Shown here in pieces: positions 8,613 to 16,274 of a DNA stretch of 64,000 nt. Below the pieces are notes generated by a model. It searched no databases and was not told the origin of the DNA. It saw nothing but the letters and a program-made list of their open reading frames with translations. Location: positions 1 through 64,000 of the forward strand of contig CAJMPK010000001.1 of assembly GCA_905215205.1 (NCBI GenBank), written 5' to 3'. A program made the translations under genes and the position numbers. This DNA comes from an uncultured bacterium (lineage in GTDB: Bacteria > Actinomycetota > Coriobacteriia > Coriobacteriales > Coriobacteriaceae). The first letter of the stretch is position 1, and every line of letters begins with the position of its first letter.

Positions 8613-10145
8613 CTAAATGCTGAGCGTATGGTAGTTTATGTTCGCGCCCGGAGCGTCAACGGCCACGCCATAGGACTCGGGATAGATGCGCGTCGAGAAC
8701 ACGAGCGCGCCATCGTTCACAAACACCTCGACCGACGAGACATCGCCAACAATGCGAACGTTACGAACCTCGTCGACGGGCTCCCAACGCACAGTGCGAC
8801 CGCAGCCGGCAGAAGCGCGACCCTCATCGGTAAATCGCATCTCAAAGCGCGAGGGCAGTTCGCCCTCGGCGGGCACAAACGCCAGCTTCAGCTCGCCATC
8901 AACCATCGCCGTAAACGCGCCATCGACACCGTTGGCAACAACGTCAAAGCAGGTATCGCCGGCAACCTCCAACGAGCCCTCCCCCACACGCACCGAGGCA
9001 TAATGGTGCTCAATCTCGCGCGCCGGCTGTTGCAGCACCACGCCGCCGGCACCGGCTGTAAGCTCACGCGGCACCGTCATGCAGTGCTGCCAGCCGCACA
9101 CCACGGTGGGGGCGTTGCCATAGGTCGGCTCATCGGGCATGCCCATCCAGCCGATCAAAATGTGGCGACCATCCTCGGACGTAAACTCCTGCGGAGCATA
9201 GAAGTCAAAACCAGCGTCCCACAGGCGGAACTCGCCAAGCTCATAAGCGTCCTTGTCACCAGTGATGTCGCCCGATACAGGCATGTAGCCAGCAGCGTAC
9301 ACGTTGCCGCGGTCCCAACGACCGCCCTCGAGCCCCTGGGGAGAAAAGGAAAGGAACTTCGCCGGTACGGCGCCATCCGTCTCAAGCTCCAGATACCCCG
9401 GGCACTCCCACATAAAGCCAAAGCGCTCGGGCGTCGACACGCGGTTCTCGAGCTCCCAGCTCAACATATCGTCGGAACCATAGACCAAGATCTCGCCCAC
9501 ATCGCGTCCGGCACCCTCGCCGTGCATGGCGCAAAAACGGCTCTCGACATGCGCGCCTTCAACGCGGCGACGCGCGCCCAGCACCATGTGGTAGCGACCG
9601 GCAGCATCGCGCCACACCTTGGGGTCGCGCACGTGGCACGTCAGATCCTCGGGATAATCCTCGGACGCCAGCACGACGCGCTTAGGCCCAAACGTCTGGC
9701 CGTCGGTGCTCTCCACATACACGGTATCGGCACGACGGCCCGTATTGACGTAGTCGTACGTACCGTCCGCATCGGAGAGCTTAACGTTACCCGTGTACAG
9801 CACGCGAATGCGACCGTCCTCGGCAAGCGCGGAGCCCGAATACACGCCATGGCAGTCGAACGGCTCGTCGGGAAGCAGCGGCGCGCCAACATATTCCCAG
9901 TTCATAAGGTCGCGGCTTGTGGCATGGCCCCACATCTTAACGCCGCCGTTCACATCAAACGGGGCATACTGGAAGTACGCGTGAAACACGCCGCCCGCCT
10001 GGCAAAGACCGTTGGGGTCGTTGAGCCAACCCGCCGGCGGCATAATATGGAAGTGCTGGCCATACGCGCCATGACCGCACTCAGAGGCGGCGGCGTCAAC
10101 AGCGGCGACCAGCTTTGCAAGGTCGCGACCAAGTGCATTAGACAT
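8613..10145 (-). CDS. scrB: Glycoside hydrolase family 32, sucrose-6-phosphate hydrolase
   Basis: Hydrolyses phosphorylated sucrose delivered by the adjacent PTS to glucose-6-phosphate and fructose, in the cytoplasm (no signal peptide). The 510-residue enzyme has all three GH32 catalytic signatures: WLNDPNG at residues 40-46 with nucleophile D43, RDP at 173-175 (transition-state stabiliser) and ECP at 247-249 with the acid/base E247. The five-bladed propeller is followed by a C-terminal beta-sandwich. It is the second gene after the EIIBC permease, with a 107-base gap that contains a GC hairpin but no promoter that I can see. A fructan-specific hydrolase is possible, but the context favours sucrose-6-P. 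Confidence 0.92.
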   Translation of the reverse strand: MSNALGRDLAKLVAAVDAAASECGHGAYGQHFHIMPPAGWLNDPNGLCQAGGVFHAYFQYAPFDVNGGVKMWGHATSRDLMNWEYVGAPLLPDEPFDCHGVYSGSALAEDGRIRVLYTGNVKLSDADGTYDYVNTGRRADTVYVESTDGQTFGPKRVVLASEDYPEDLTCHVRDPKVWRDAAGRYHMVLGARRRVEGAHVESRFCAMHGEGAGRDVGEILVYGSDDMLSWELENRVSTPERFGFMWECPGYLELETDGAVPAKFLSFSPQGLEGGRWDRGNVYAAGYMPVSGDITGDKDAYELGEFRLWDAGFDFYAPQEFTSEDGRHILIGWMGMPDEPTYGNAPTVVCGWQHCMTVPRELTAGAGGVVLQQPAREIEHHYASVRVGEGSLEVAGDTCFDVVANGVDGAFTAMVDGELKLAFVPAEGELPSRFEMRFTDEGRASAGCGRTVRWEPVDEVRNVRIVGDVSSVEVFVNDGALVFSTRIYPESYGVAVDAPGANINYHTLSI

Positions 10146-10207
10146 ATCAAAGTCCTAACGGATCAAAAGTAACAAGGCACCAGAGATCGGCACCAGATAC
10201 GGGAAAC

Positions 10208-10232
10208 GCCCGCGAGCATACAACCCGCGGGC
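10208..10232 (-). other. Intercistronic hairpin between the PTS and GH32 genes
   Basis: GCCCGCG paired with CGCGGGC, without a proper U-tract. Likely an mRNA-stabilising or partial-termination element inside the scrA-scrB operon, which would tune the ratio of permease to hydrolase. Inference only. Confidence 0.4.
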
Positions 10233-10252
10233 ATCCCCTCAATCAAAAGCTC

Positions 10253-11653
10253 TTAGGCCTGCTCGGAAGCCTTGGGCTCGTCCTTGTACAGGACAAACGA
10301 GATGGCAAAGGAAACCAGCGCGGCGACCGCAAACATGATCGCGTACTGCACGGGCTGGGCCAGGCATAGCAGAATACCGAAGATACCGGTAACGCCCGTG
10401 CCGGAGGCAGCCAGCGAAGTGAGCGCGCAGACCAAGGCACCGCAACCGCCGCCGATGCAGCCGGCGATGAAGGGCTTAAAGAAGCGCAGGTTCACACCAA
10501 AGATGGCAGGCTCGGTAATGCCCATGAAGGCGGACAGAGCCGAAGGAAGCGCCAGGCCCTTGATCTTGGCATCGCGGGTCTTAAAGGCAACGGCGAGTGC
10601 GGCGCCACCCTGGGCGATGTTGGCGGCACTGGCGATAGGCAGCCAGTAGGTCACGCCGTACTGGGCGAGCTGACCCAGGTCGATGGCGGTGTACATCTGG
10701 TGGATACCGGTAACGACCGTGGGGGCATAGAAGAGGCCGACGATAAAGGAACCGATGCCGAAGGGCAGGGTCAGCAGGGTCTGGATCAGACCGAGGATGG
10801 CGTTCTCGGCCCAGACAAAGATGGGGCCGACGGCAACGAGCGTCACGAGCACGGTCACGAACACCGAGACGAGCGGGGTCACAAAGAGGTCGAACATCTC
10901 GGGAACGATCTTGTGCAGGCGCTTCTCGAGGAAGGCCAGAATGGCGCAGGCGATAACGATGGGGATCACATGGCCCTGATAGCCGACCCACTCAAAGCTG
11001 TACACACCAGGAATGACGGTGACCATGGTCTGCACGCCCTCGGAGGCAACCGTATAGGCGCTCTGCAGCGAGGAGTTGATGAACGCACCACCGACGACGG
11101 CGCCCAGATACGGGTTGGCGCCAAAGGCCTTAGCGGCGGAGTAACCGATCAGGATCTGCAGAATGCCAAAGGACGTGCCCGAGACCAGATCGGCGATCTT
11201 GTAGATAAAGTTATTGGTATCGAGCGCGATAAAGCCGTTGGAGGCCATAAAGTTGAGGGCGCTCATAATGCCCAGCAGCAGGCCCGAAGCCACGATGGCG
11301 GGGATGATGGGGACAAAGACGTCGCCGAGCACCTTAATGGCGCGCATAAAGATGTTCTGCTGCTGTGCCGCGGCCTCCTTGACCTCGGCCTTGGTGGCAG
11401 CCTCGACGCCGCTGAGCGCGATGAACTCCTCGTAGACCTTGTTGACGGTGCCGGTGCCAAAAATAATCTGGAGCTGGCCCTGGGCCTCAAAGACGCCCTT
11501 GGCGCCGTCGATATTCTCGAGGGCCTCCTTGTCGACCTTGGCGTTATCGGCAATCACCAGGCGCAGACGCGTGGCGCAGTGTGCGGCCGAAACAACGTTG
11601 CCGGCGCCACCGATGTTGTCGAGCACCTCTTGGGCTGATTTACGGTAGTCCAT
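10253..11653 (-). CDS. scrA: PTS sucrose-type transporter subunit EIIBC
   Basis: Imports and phosphorylates sucrose (or a related beta-glucoside/disaccharide) across the membrane. 466 residues: EIIB domain at the N-terminus with phosphorylation site C26 in 'SAAHCATRLRL', linker rich in Ala/Lys/Glu, then an EIIC domain of about ten membrane segments beginning near 'VFVPIIPAIVASGLL' and including the substrate-site 'GITEPAIFGVNLR' signature. No fused EIIA domain, so EIIA-Glc must come from elsewhere. The ATG at 11653 is preceded by AAAGGGAAGTC. Two operator-like palindromes lie upstream, and the LacI-type gene follows further upstream on the same strand. Confidence 0.92.
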   Translation of the reverse strand: MDYRKSAQEVLDNIGGAGNVVSAAHCATRLRLVIADNAKVDKEALENIDGAKGVFEAQGQLQIIFGTGTVNKVYEEFIALSGVEAATKAEVKEAAAQQQNIFMRAIKVLGDVFVPIIPAIVASGLLLGIMSALNFMASNGFIALDTNNFIYKIADLVSGTSFGILQILIGYSAAKAFGANPYLGAVVGGAFINSSLQSAYTVASEGVQTMVTVIPGVYSFEWVGYQGHVIPIVIACAILAFLEKRLHKIVPEMFDLFVTPLVSVFVTVLVTLVAVGPIFVWAENAILGLIQTLLTLPFGIGSFIVGLFYAPTVVTGIHQMYTAIDLGQLAQYGVTYWLPIASAANIAQGGAALAVAFKTRDAKIKGLALPSALSAFMGITEPAIFGVNLRFFKPFIAGCIGGGCGALVCALTSLAASGTGVTGIFGILLCLAQPVQYAIMFAVAALVSFAISFVLYKDEPKASEQA

Positions 11654-11708
11654 GACTTCCCTTTCCTCAAACGGGCGCATGTGCACCCGGCCATCTTTGA
11701 CACTTACA

Positions 11709-11752
11709 CTGTAATCGTTTTCAGTTTCATATATCTGTAATCGTTTTCACAG
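11709..11752 (-). promoter_or_regulatory. Pair of LacI-type operators upstream of scrA
   Basis: Two copies of CTGTAATCGTTTTCA (11709-11724 and 11735-11752, plus strand) separated so that their starts are 26 bases apart. On the minus strand they read TGAAAACGATTACA, a typical LacI/CcpA-family half-palindrome set with central CG. An AT-rich TATATG stretch between them could be part of the promoter. The adjacent LacI-type regulator is the natural ligand. Confidence 0.7.
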
Positions 11753-11837
11753 TAGGGTGAACGGTAGGAAAAAGCCGGCGAAAGGTAGTTTTACGGCAAA
11801 AACAGACGGGTCAGGGACAGGCAGACATGCCCAAGAC

Positions 11838-12818
11838 CTAGACATTCATAAGCTGATGGCCGAGCTTGAGTGTCTTGAGACCGCTCTCCCCCTCCACGCC
11901 ATCGAGCGTATTGAGCAACATATTGGTCGCCTCGACGCCGCTGGTCAGGTAGCCATAATGCACGGTGGGAATGCCGCCCGTCAGCGCGCGCAAAAACGCG
12001 TTGTCGCCAAAACCGCTCACGCGGCGCATGCCCTCGCCCATGCCTCGAACCTCATCGATGGCACGCAGCGCGCCCGCTGCCATGGTGTCGGTCGCGCAGG
12101 CGATAAACGAAACATCGGGAGCGACGGAAAGCAGTTCACGCGCCGCACCATAGCCCGAGTCGAGCGTAAACGAGCCCAGACGAATCAAAGCGGCATCGAG
12201 CGGGTTACCCGCGGCGCGCAAGCCGGCCTCAAAACCGCGACGGCGGTCATAACCGGCCGCGCGGTCCTCTTCGGTAACTCCAATGTAGGCGATCTTGCCG
12301 TCCACGCGACCCGCAAGCGCATGGCCCAGCTCAAAGGCGGCCTCGTAATCGTCGTGATAGACGCACGCCGCGCCCTCAACATTCTGGCCGATCAGCACGA
12401 TGGGCACGCGGCACGACTCAAACGCGCGACGGTGCTCATCGGTGATCATGGTTGCCACCAACACAATGCCATCGACAGGGTGGTTTTGGAATAAATCGAG
12501 GTATTCGAGCTCGCGATCGGCCGCATTGTCGGTGTTGGCAAGCAGCATCTGGTAGCCACGGTGACCGAGCACCTGGCCAATGCCCGCCGTAATGCGGCTC
12601 ACGGACTCCGAGTTGATCTTAGGCACGATGACGCCGATGAGCTTGGTGGAGCCGGTGCGCAGCGCGCGAGCCTGGCTGGACCGCACGTATCCGGTCAGCT
12701 CAATCGCCTGCTTAATGCGCTCGGCCTTGTCCGCCGATATGTAACCACCGTTGAGGTAGCGCGAGACGGCGGCGCTCGAAACGCCGGCCAACTCGGCCAC
12801 ATCTTTCATCTTTACCAC
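11838..12818 (-). CDS. scrR: LacI-family sucrose operon regulator
   Basis: 326-residue LacI/GalR-type repressor. N-terminal helix-turn-helix 'KMKDVAELAGVSSAAVSRYL' (about 3-22) plus hinge 'GYVRSSQARALRTGST', then a periplasmic-binding-protein-like effector domain ('IGVIVPKINSESVS', 'DGIVLVATMI', 'ACATDTMAAGALRAI'). The GTG at 12818 is favoured by AAGGGG five bases upstream; an ATG at 12809 is an alternative. It lies directly upstream of the sucrose permease with a pair of matching operators between, and has its own palindromic site upstream (12834-12847), so it likely represses both the scrAB operon and itself. The effector (fructose, sucrose-6-P or F1P) cannot be read from sequence. Confidence 0.88.
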   Translation of the reverse strand: MVKMKDVAELAGVSSAAVSRYLNGGYISADKAERIKQAIELTGYVRSSQARALRTGSTKLIGVIVPKINSESVSRITAGIGQVLGHRGYQMLLANTDNAADRELEYLDLFQNHPVDGIVLVATMITDEHRRAFESCRVPIVLIGQNVEGAACVYHDDYEAAFELGHALAGRVDGKIAYIGVTEEDRAAGYDRRRGFEAGLRAAGNPLDAALIRLGSFTLDSGYGAARELLSVAPDVSFIACATDTMAAGALRAIDEVRGMGEGMRRVSGFGDNAFLRALTGGIPTVHYGYLTSGVEATNMLLNTLDGVEGESGLKTLKLGHQLMNV

Positions 12819-12833
12819 GAGCACCCCTTTTGC

Positions 12834-12847
12834 TGAAATCGCTTTCA
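12834..12847 (-). promoter_or_regulatory. Autoregulatory LacI-type operator upstream of scrR
   Basis: TGAAATCGCTTTCA, a 14-bp palindrome with central CG (one mismatched pair), 16 bases upstream of the scrR start. It resembles the sites at 11709-11752, suggesting autoregulation. Confidence 0.6.
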
Positions 12848-12916
12848 CCATAATACCCGTGAAGACGGCATGCGAACCAAATCGGCCCACTCAGGTCGAG
12901 CAAACGTCAGCGAGCG

Positions 12917-13010
12917 GGCAGCTGCCGTGGCGAGGTGCCGCGAAAGAGGAGCGAAGCGTACTTTATGTACGCGAGCGACGGTTTGAGCGACAGATCGCCC
13001 GGCAGATGCC
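12917..13010. repeat. Long nested hairpin element, family B, copy 2
   Basis: Outer arms GGCAGCTGCCGTGGCGA and TCGCCCGGCAGATGCC pair with few mismatches. The core CGAAAGAGGAGCGAAGCGTA, loop, then GTACGCGAGCGACGGTTTGA matches the copy at 5372-5471 almost exactly, whereas the arms differ. It lies between the scrR promoter and the end of the Pel operon; together with the hairpin at 13028-13051 it fills the gap 12848-13057, in which I see no gene. Confidence 0.7.
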
Positions 13011-13027
13011 TGCGCAGCGTCGAGCGG

Positions 13028-13051
13028 TCCGGCGTTCGTTAGAACGCCGGA
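13028..13051 (-). terminator. Hairpin at the end of the Pel operon
   Basis: Perfect 9-bp stem TCCGGCGTT/AACGCCGGA with a six-base loop, seven bases after the stop codon of the last operon gene. It lacks a U-tract, so termination may be partial or assisted by the following family B hairpin. Confidence 0.5.
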
Positions 13052-13057
13052 ACAAAC

Positions 13058-13723
13058 TTAGCCGTGGTACTCGCCGTTGTACTGGATGAGCGTCAGGTCC
13101 TCAACGCCATCGAGCGCGCGGATGGCGTCGGCATAGGGCATATCCACACCGTCCGAGAACAGCTCGACGGCCATCTCGACCTTGTCGCCGCGCATGGTCT
13201 TGGACTTGACGGTGAACTTAGTGCGCCCAAACGCGCGCACGATATCGTCGCCGGTGGTCTGGCCCGTGTAGTGGATGACCATCATGTACACGCGCGACTT
13301 GTCCTGCTGGCTCGCAAAACCGGCAATCATGGCCACGATCACCACCGCTGTGAGCCCCACGAGCGCATACATGCCGGCACCCGCCGTAATGCCCGTGGTA
13401 ATGGCCCAAAACAGATACAGCAGGTCGAGCGGGTCCTTGACCGCCGTACGATAGCGGACGATAGACAGAGCACCGACCATACCGAGCGAGATGACCACGT
13501 TCGTCGAGATTGCGAGCGTGACCATGCAGGTAAGCACACACATGCCCACGAGCGTCACGGCAAAGCTGCGCGAATACACCACGCCGGTAAAAAAGCGCTT
13601 GTACACGTAATAGATCAGGATGCCCATGGCGAGCGCCACGAGCAGCGACAGGCCGATCTTGGCAGGGTCGACCTGACCAAACGCCTCCAAGACGGAGTTC
13701 TTAAAAAAGTCCCTGGTGCTCAT
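13058..13723 (-). CDS. DUF4956 membrane protein
   Basis: 221 residues. Three to four membrane segments in the first 120 residues ('IGLSLLVALAMGILIYYVY', 'SFAVTLVGMCVLTCMVTLAI', 'AGMYALVGLTAVVIVAMIAG') with a 'GALSIVRYRTAVKDPLDL' loop typical of DUF4956, then a soluble C-terminal ferredoxin-like domain. DUF4956 genes are commonly found next to VTC-domain genes, as here (three bases after the VTC stop). It is the last gene of the Pel-type operon. Its biochemical role is unknown; a membrane partner of the VTC protein is the likely guess. Confidence 0.85.
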   Translation of the reverse strand: MSTRDFFKNSVLEAFGQVDPAKIGLSLLVALAMGILIYYVYKRFFTGVVYSRSFAVTLVGMCVLTCMVTLAISTNVVISLGMVGALSIVRYRTAVKDPLDLLYLFWAITTGITAGAGMYALVGLTAVVIVAMIAGFASQQDKSRVYMMVIHYTGQTTGDDIVRAFGRTKFTVKSKTMRGDKVEMAVELFSDGVDMPYADAIRALDGVEDLTLIQYNGEYHG

Positions 13724-13726
13724 GGT

Positions 13727-14518
13727 CTAAATATCCCCTCGGTTCTCAAAATCCGATTCCCAGTAATTAAATCCGCGCAGGTAGGCGGTCTTTTCGTAAC
13801 ACAGGCAGTACTTGGAGACCGCCGTGAGCTCGGCCGCGCCCGGCGGCACCATATCGCGCACCAGCTGCGGACAAAACTCGGTAAACTTGACCTCCATCAC
13901 CAACTTGCCGGGCTCCAGGACCGGCAGCGCGGGCAGCGTCGCGTCAAAGATATCAAAGCTTCCCACCGCGGCACGAACGTTCATGTCAAACGTAATGCGC
14001 ACGGTGCCCTCGTCCATCACCCACGGCTCGCGCTCGTAGTCCACGATGGTCCGCGGGCGCATCATGTTGCAGATACACTCGATGTAGAACTCGCGGCAGA
14101 GTTGGTGCGGGCTCCTCAGCAAAAAGTCGTAGTCGCCAGCCAGAATCTGCTCAAACTCGCCGCGCGTAAGTGGCGCGTCCTCCTTATAGATCCAGCTACC
14201 GTACTTCTTTTTGCGCTCGAGCTTAATCACCTTGTCGCCGCCGTTATAGATGCGCACGCGATACTTTTTGCGCATGAGAATACCGGCGTCTTTTTCCTCG
14301 TAGGCCGAGTTACAGTAGTCGTCAAAGTACAGGCTGCGAATGGTGTAACCGCCTGCCTGAGCATGCTTGTCCAGCTTAAACACCGGCGCCATGCGACAGG
14401 CAAGCGCAGCGTGCTCACCCTCATTAATGAGATATTTGAGCTCGTGGCGGTAACGCTCCTGCGTGGCACGTACGGGCGGAGCAGCCAAGAGCTCAAGTAG
14501 CGCGCTAGCCCTCCTCAT
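13727..14518 (-). CDS. VTC-domain (polyphosphate polymerase-like) protein
   Basis: 263 residues with the VTC tunnel domain: 'RHELKYLINEGEH' at the N-terminus, basic strands 'YRVRIYNGGDKVIKLERKKK', and the acidic metal-site strand 'LVMEVKFTEFCP' near the end. In yeast Vtc4 this fold makes polyphosphate from ATP; bacterial members are found next to CotH and DUF4956 in surface-polysaccharide loci, where the substrate is unknown. The ATG at 14518 is preceded by GGAGGATACGT and overlaps the CotH gene by 14 bases, so the two are translationally coupled. Confidence 0.85.
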   Translation of the reverse strand: MRRASALLELLAAPPVRATQERYRHELKYLINEGEHAALACRMAPVFKLDKHAQAGGYTIRSLYFDDYCNSAYEEKDAGILMRKKYRVRIYNGGDKVIKLERKKKYGSWIYKEDAPLTRGEFEQILAGDYDFLLRSPHQLCREFYIECICNMMRPRTIVDYEREPWVMDEGTVRITFDMNVRAAVGSFDIFDATLPALPVLEPGKLVMEVKFTEFCPQLVRDMVPPGAAELTAVSKYCLCYEKTAYLRGFNYWESDFENRGDI

Positions 14519-16274
14519 ACGTATCCTCCACGACCTTACCGCCGTCCTGCACGTAAAAACACTTCATGCTGTACTGTTTGCCATCGTCGATCACGTAATA
14601 GTCGAACGCATCTTGCGTATAGCCGTCGGAGTTGGTGGCGCGCACGCGAACAAAATACTGGCCGGTATCGGGCGCGTCGCAGGTCACCTCGGGAAGCAGC
14701 ACGTCCTCGGCCTTAAATAGCACGTCGCTAATGGCATAGTCGCGCGCAAGCTCGACGGTATAGCGAATATCGCGCGCCTCAAAGTCGTACGCGGCATCCC
14801 AACTCATGCGCAGCTTACCGTTATCGATCTGCGGCACACCAATGTAGAACGGCATGGGCTTTTTATAGCTCTCGCAATAGCTCTTGTAGTTCTCCTCGAT
14901 CTCGGAGGGAATCGCCGCGGCAATCTGCCCGTATTGGTCTTTGGTGACAGGCAGATTATCGATATCGGGCGAAGCAAAGACCAGCGATTCGGTTACCTCG
15001 CGATAATGCTTAATCATCTTGGTCAGGCGCGTCTCAGTCATATACGAGCGCAGGTCCTTGACGGCGCGATCGAGCTCACTGCGAAACGCCTTGCTGCGCA
15101 GCGCACGATTGAACAGCACGTTGCCCCAGTAGTTGCTTACGCCGCGCTCCCAACTCGCGTAGTCCGAAAACCCGGTAAGAGAAAGCTCCAGCTTACGCAG
15201 CATGCCGTCGTTATCCCAATCTAAAAAGTACCAGGTATTTGAGTTGAGCGGGCTGTACAGATAGCAGTTACGGTTCTGCGTATCGCAGTTGCCCGTCAGG
15301 ATCTGGAAAGCCAGCCAATAGGCCAGGTTCTCGGTATCAAAGTAGGTGTCGAGCACGTCATCGATCTTTTGCGATTCGTCGTTGAGCGCATCGAGCATCT
15401 CGATGAGCTTGGTGTGGTCCGAGTCGCCCTTAATCTCGAGCATGCCCTCAAAGTTGGCCTGGTTGTAGTCGGGATCATCGGCAAGCTTAATGGTGTCCTC
15501 GTAGCGATGGAAATCGAAGTTGTTCACCTTGTACAGATGTCCGTTCTTATCCAAGCCGTGCGCCTTAAGCGCCGTCTTGTTAAGCTGCTCTACCTGCGTA
15601 AACAGGCCGTAATCCTCAAAGGTGTCGTTGGACTTTTCGGTCTGGTCGCACACCCATAGGTGCACAAACTGCGTGCGCAGGCCCATCATCTGGGGAATAC
15701 CGCGAATCAGGTCGTAGGCCATCTTGTTGCGAAAGCGCACGCCCTCGCCCATGTGCTTGTTGAGCGCAATCGCACGCTGCTGGCGCCAGGTACCCTTGCC
15801 CTTTTTGAGCTCCACCTTGTAATTCTTTTGCGTGTAGGAGCTCGACGTCTGGCCGCGCACCTGCACGGTAGCATTGGGCACTTCCTCGCCATAGCCAACC
15901 TCGCCGGCCACCGGTCCGTCTTCGTCGCCAGCCTGCAAAAGGCCCATAACCTGATAGCGCGCCACGCCCATGTCGGCGTAGTCATAAACCGAGTACGCAT
16001 TGATCTCGGCCCAGCTATGATCAGTGTTCTCGGAGCTGTTGCCGCGTGAGACCGTCAGGTACATGGTCACAATGCCCGAGTCATCGTAGACCTCGTAGAG
16101 CTCGTCCTTGTCACGCAGGTGCTTGGCCCCATTCGAGGCCTCGGCCTTTTTAATCTTGTCCTGCTTTTTGACCTTCTTGGTCGAGGAGTCTTCCTGCACC
16201 GAGCAGCCCGAAAGCAGCAGCGCACCGGCAGCCGCCTCAATCAGGCGACGACGAGACATCATCCTATCGGTCAT
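14505..16274 (-). CDS. CotH-family lipoprotein (secreted kinase-like)
   Basis: 589 residues. Lipobox L-L-L-S-G-C with Cys 24 after an arginine-rich start (RRR), so it is a surface lipoprotein; then a Lys-rich linker and a CotH kinase-like domain with 'VRGQTSSSYTQKNYKVEL', 'YGLFTQVEQLN' and the metal-binding 'FLDWDNDGM' motif. The C-terminal 90 residues form a fibronectin type III-like domain ('LRMSWDAAYDFEARDIRYTV'). CotH proteins in spores phosphorylate coat proteins; here, between pelG and VTC, a role in modifying or anchoring the polysaccharide is inferred. GGGGAGGTTCTG precedes the ATG, which overlaps pelG by 11 bases. Confidence 0.88.
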   Translation of the reverse strand: MTDRMMSRRRLIEAAAGALLLSGCSVQEDSSTKKVKKQDKIKKAEASNGAKHLRDKDELYEVYDDSGIVTMYLTVSRGNSSENTDHSWAEINAYSVYDYADMGVARYQVMGLLQAGDEDGPVAGEVGYGEEVPNATVQVRGQTSSSYTQKNYKVELKKGKGTWRQQRAIALNKHMGEGVRFRNKMAYDLIRGIPQMMGLRTQFVHLWVCDQTEKSNDTFEDYGLFTQVEQLNKTALKAHGLDKNGHLYKVNNFDFHRYEDTIKLADDPDYNQANFEGMLEIKGDSDHTKLIEMLDALNDESQKIDDVLDTYFDTENLAYWLAFQILTGNCDTQNRNCYLYSPLNSNTWYFLDWDNDGMLRKLELSLTGFSDYASWERGVSNYWGNVLFNRALRSKAFRSELDRAVKDLRSYMTETRLTKMIKHYREVTESLVFASPDIDNLPVTKDQYGQIAAAIPSEIEENYKSYCESYKKPMPFYIGVPQIDNGKLRMSWDAAYDFEARDIRYTVELARDYAISDVLFKAEDVLLPEVTCDAPDTGQYFVRVRATNSDGYTQDAFDYYVIDDGKQYSMKCFYVQDGGKVVEDTYEEG

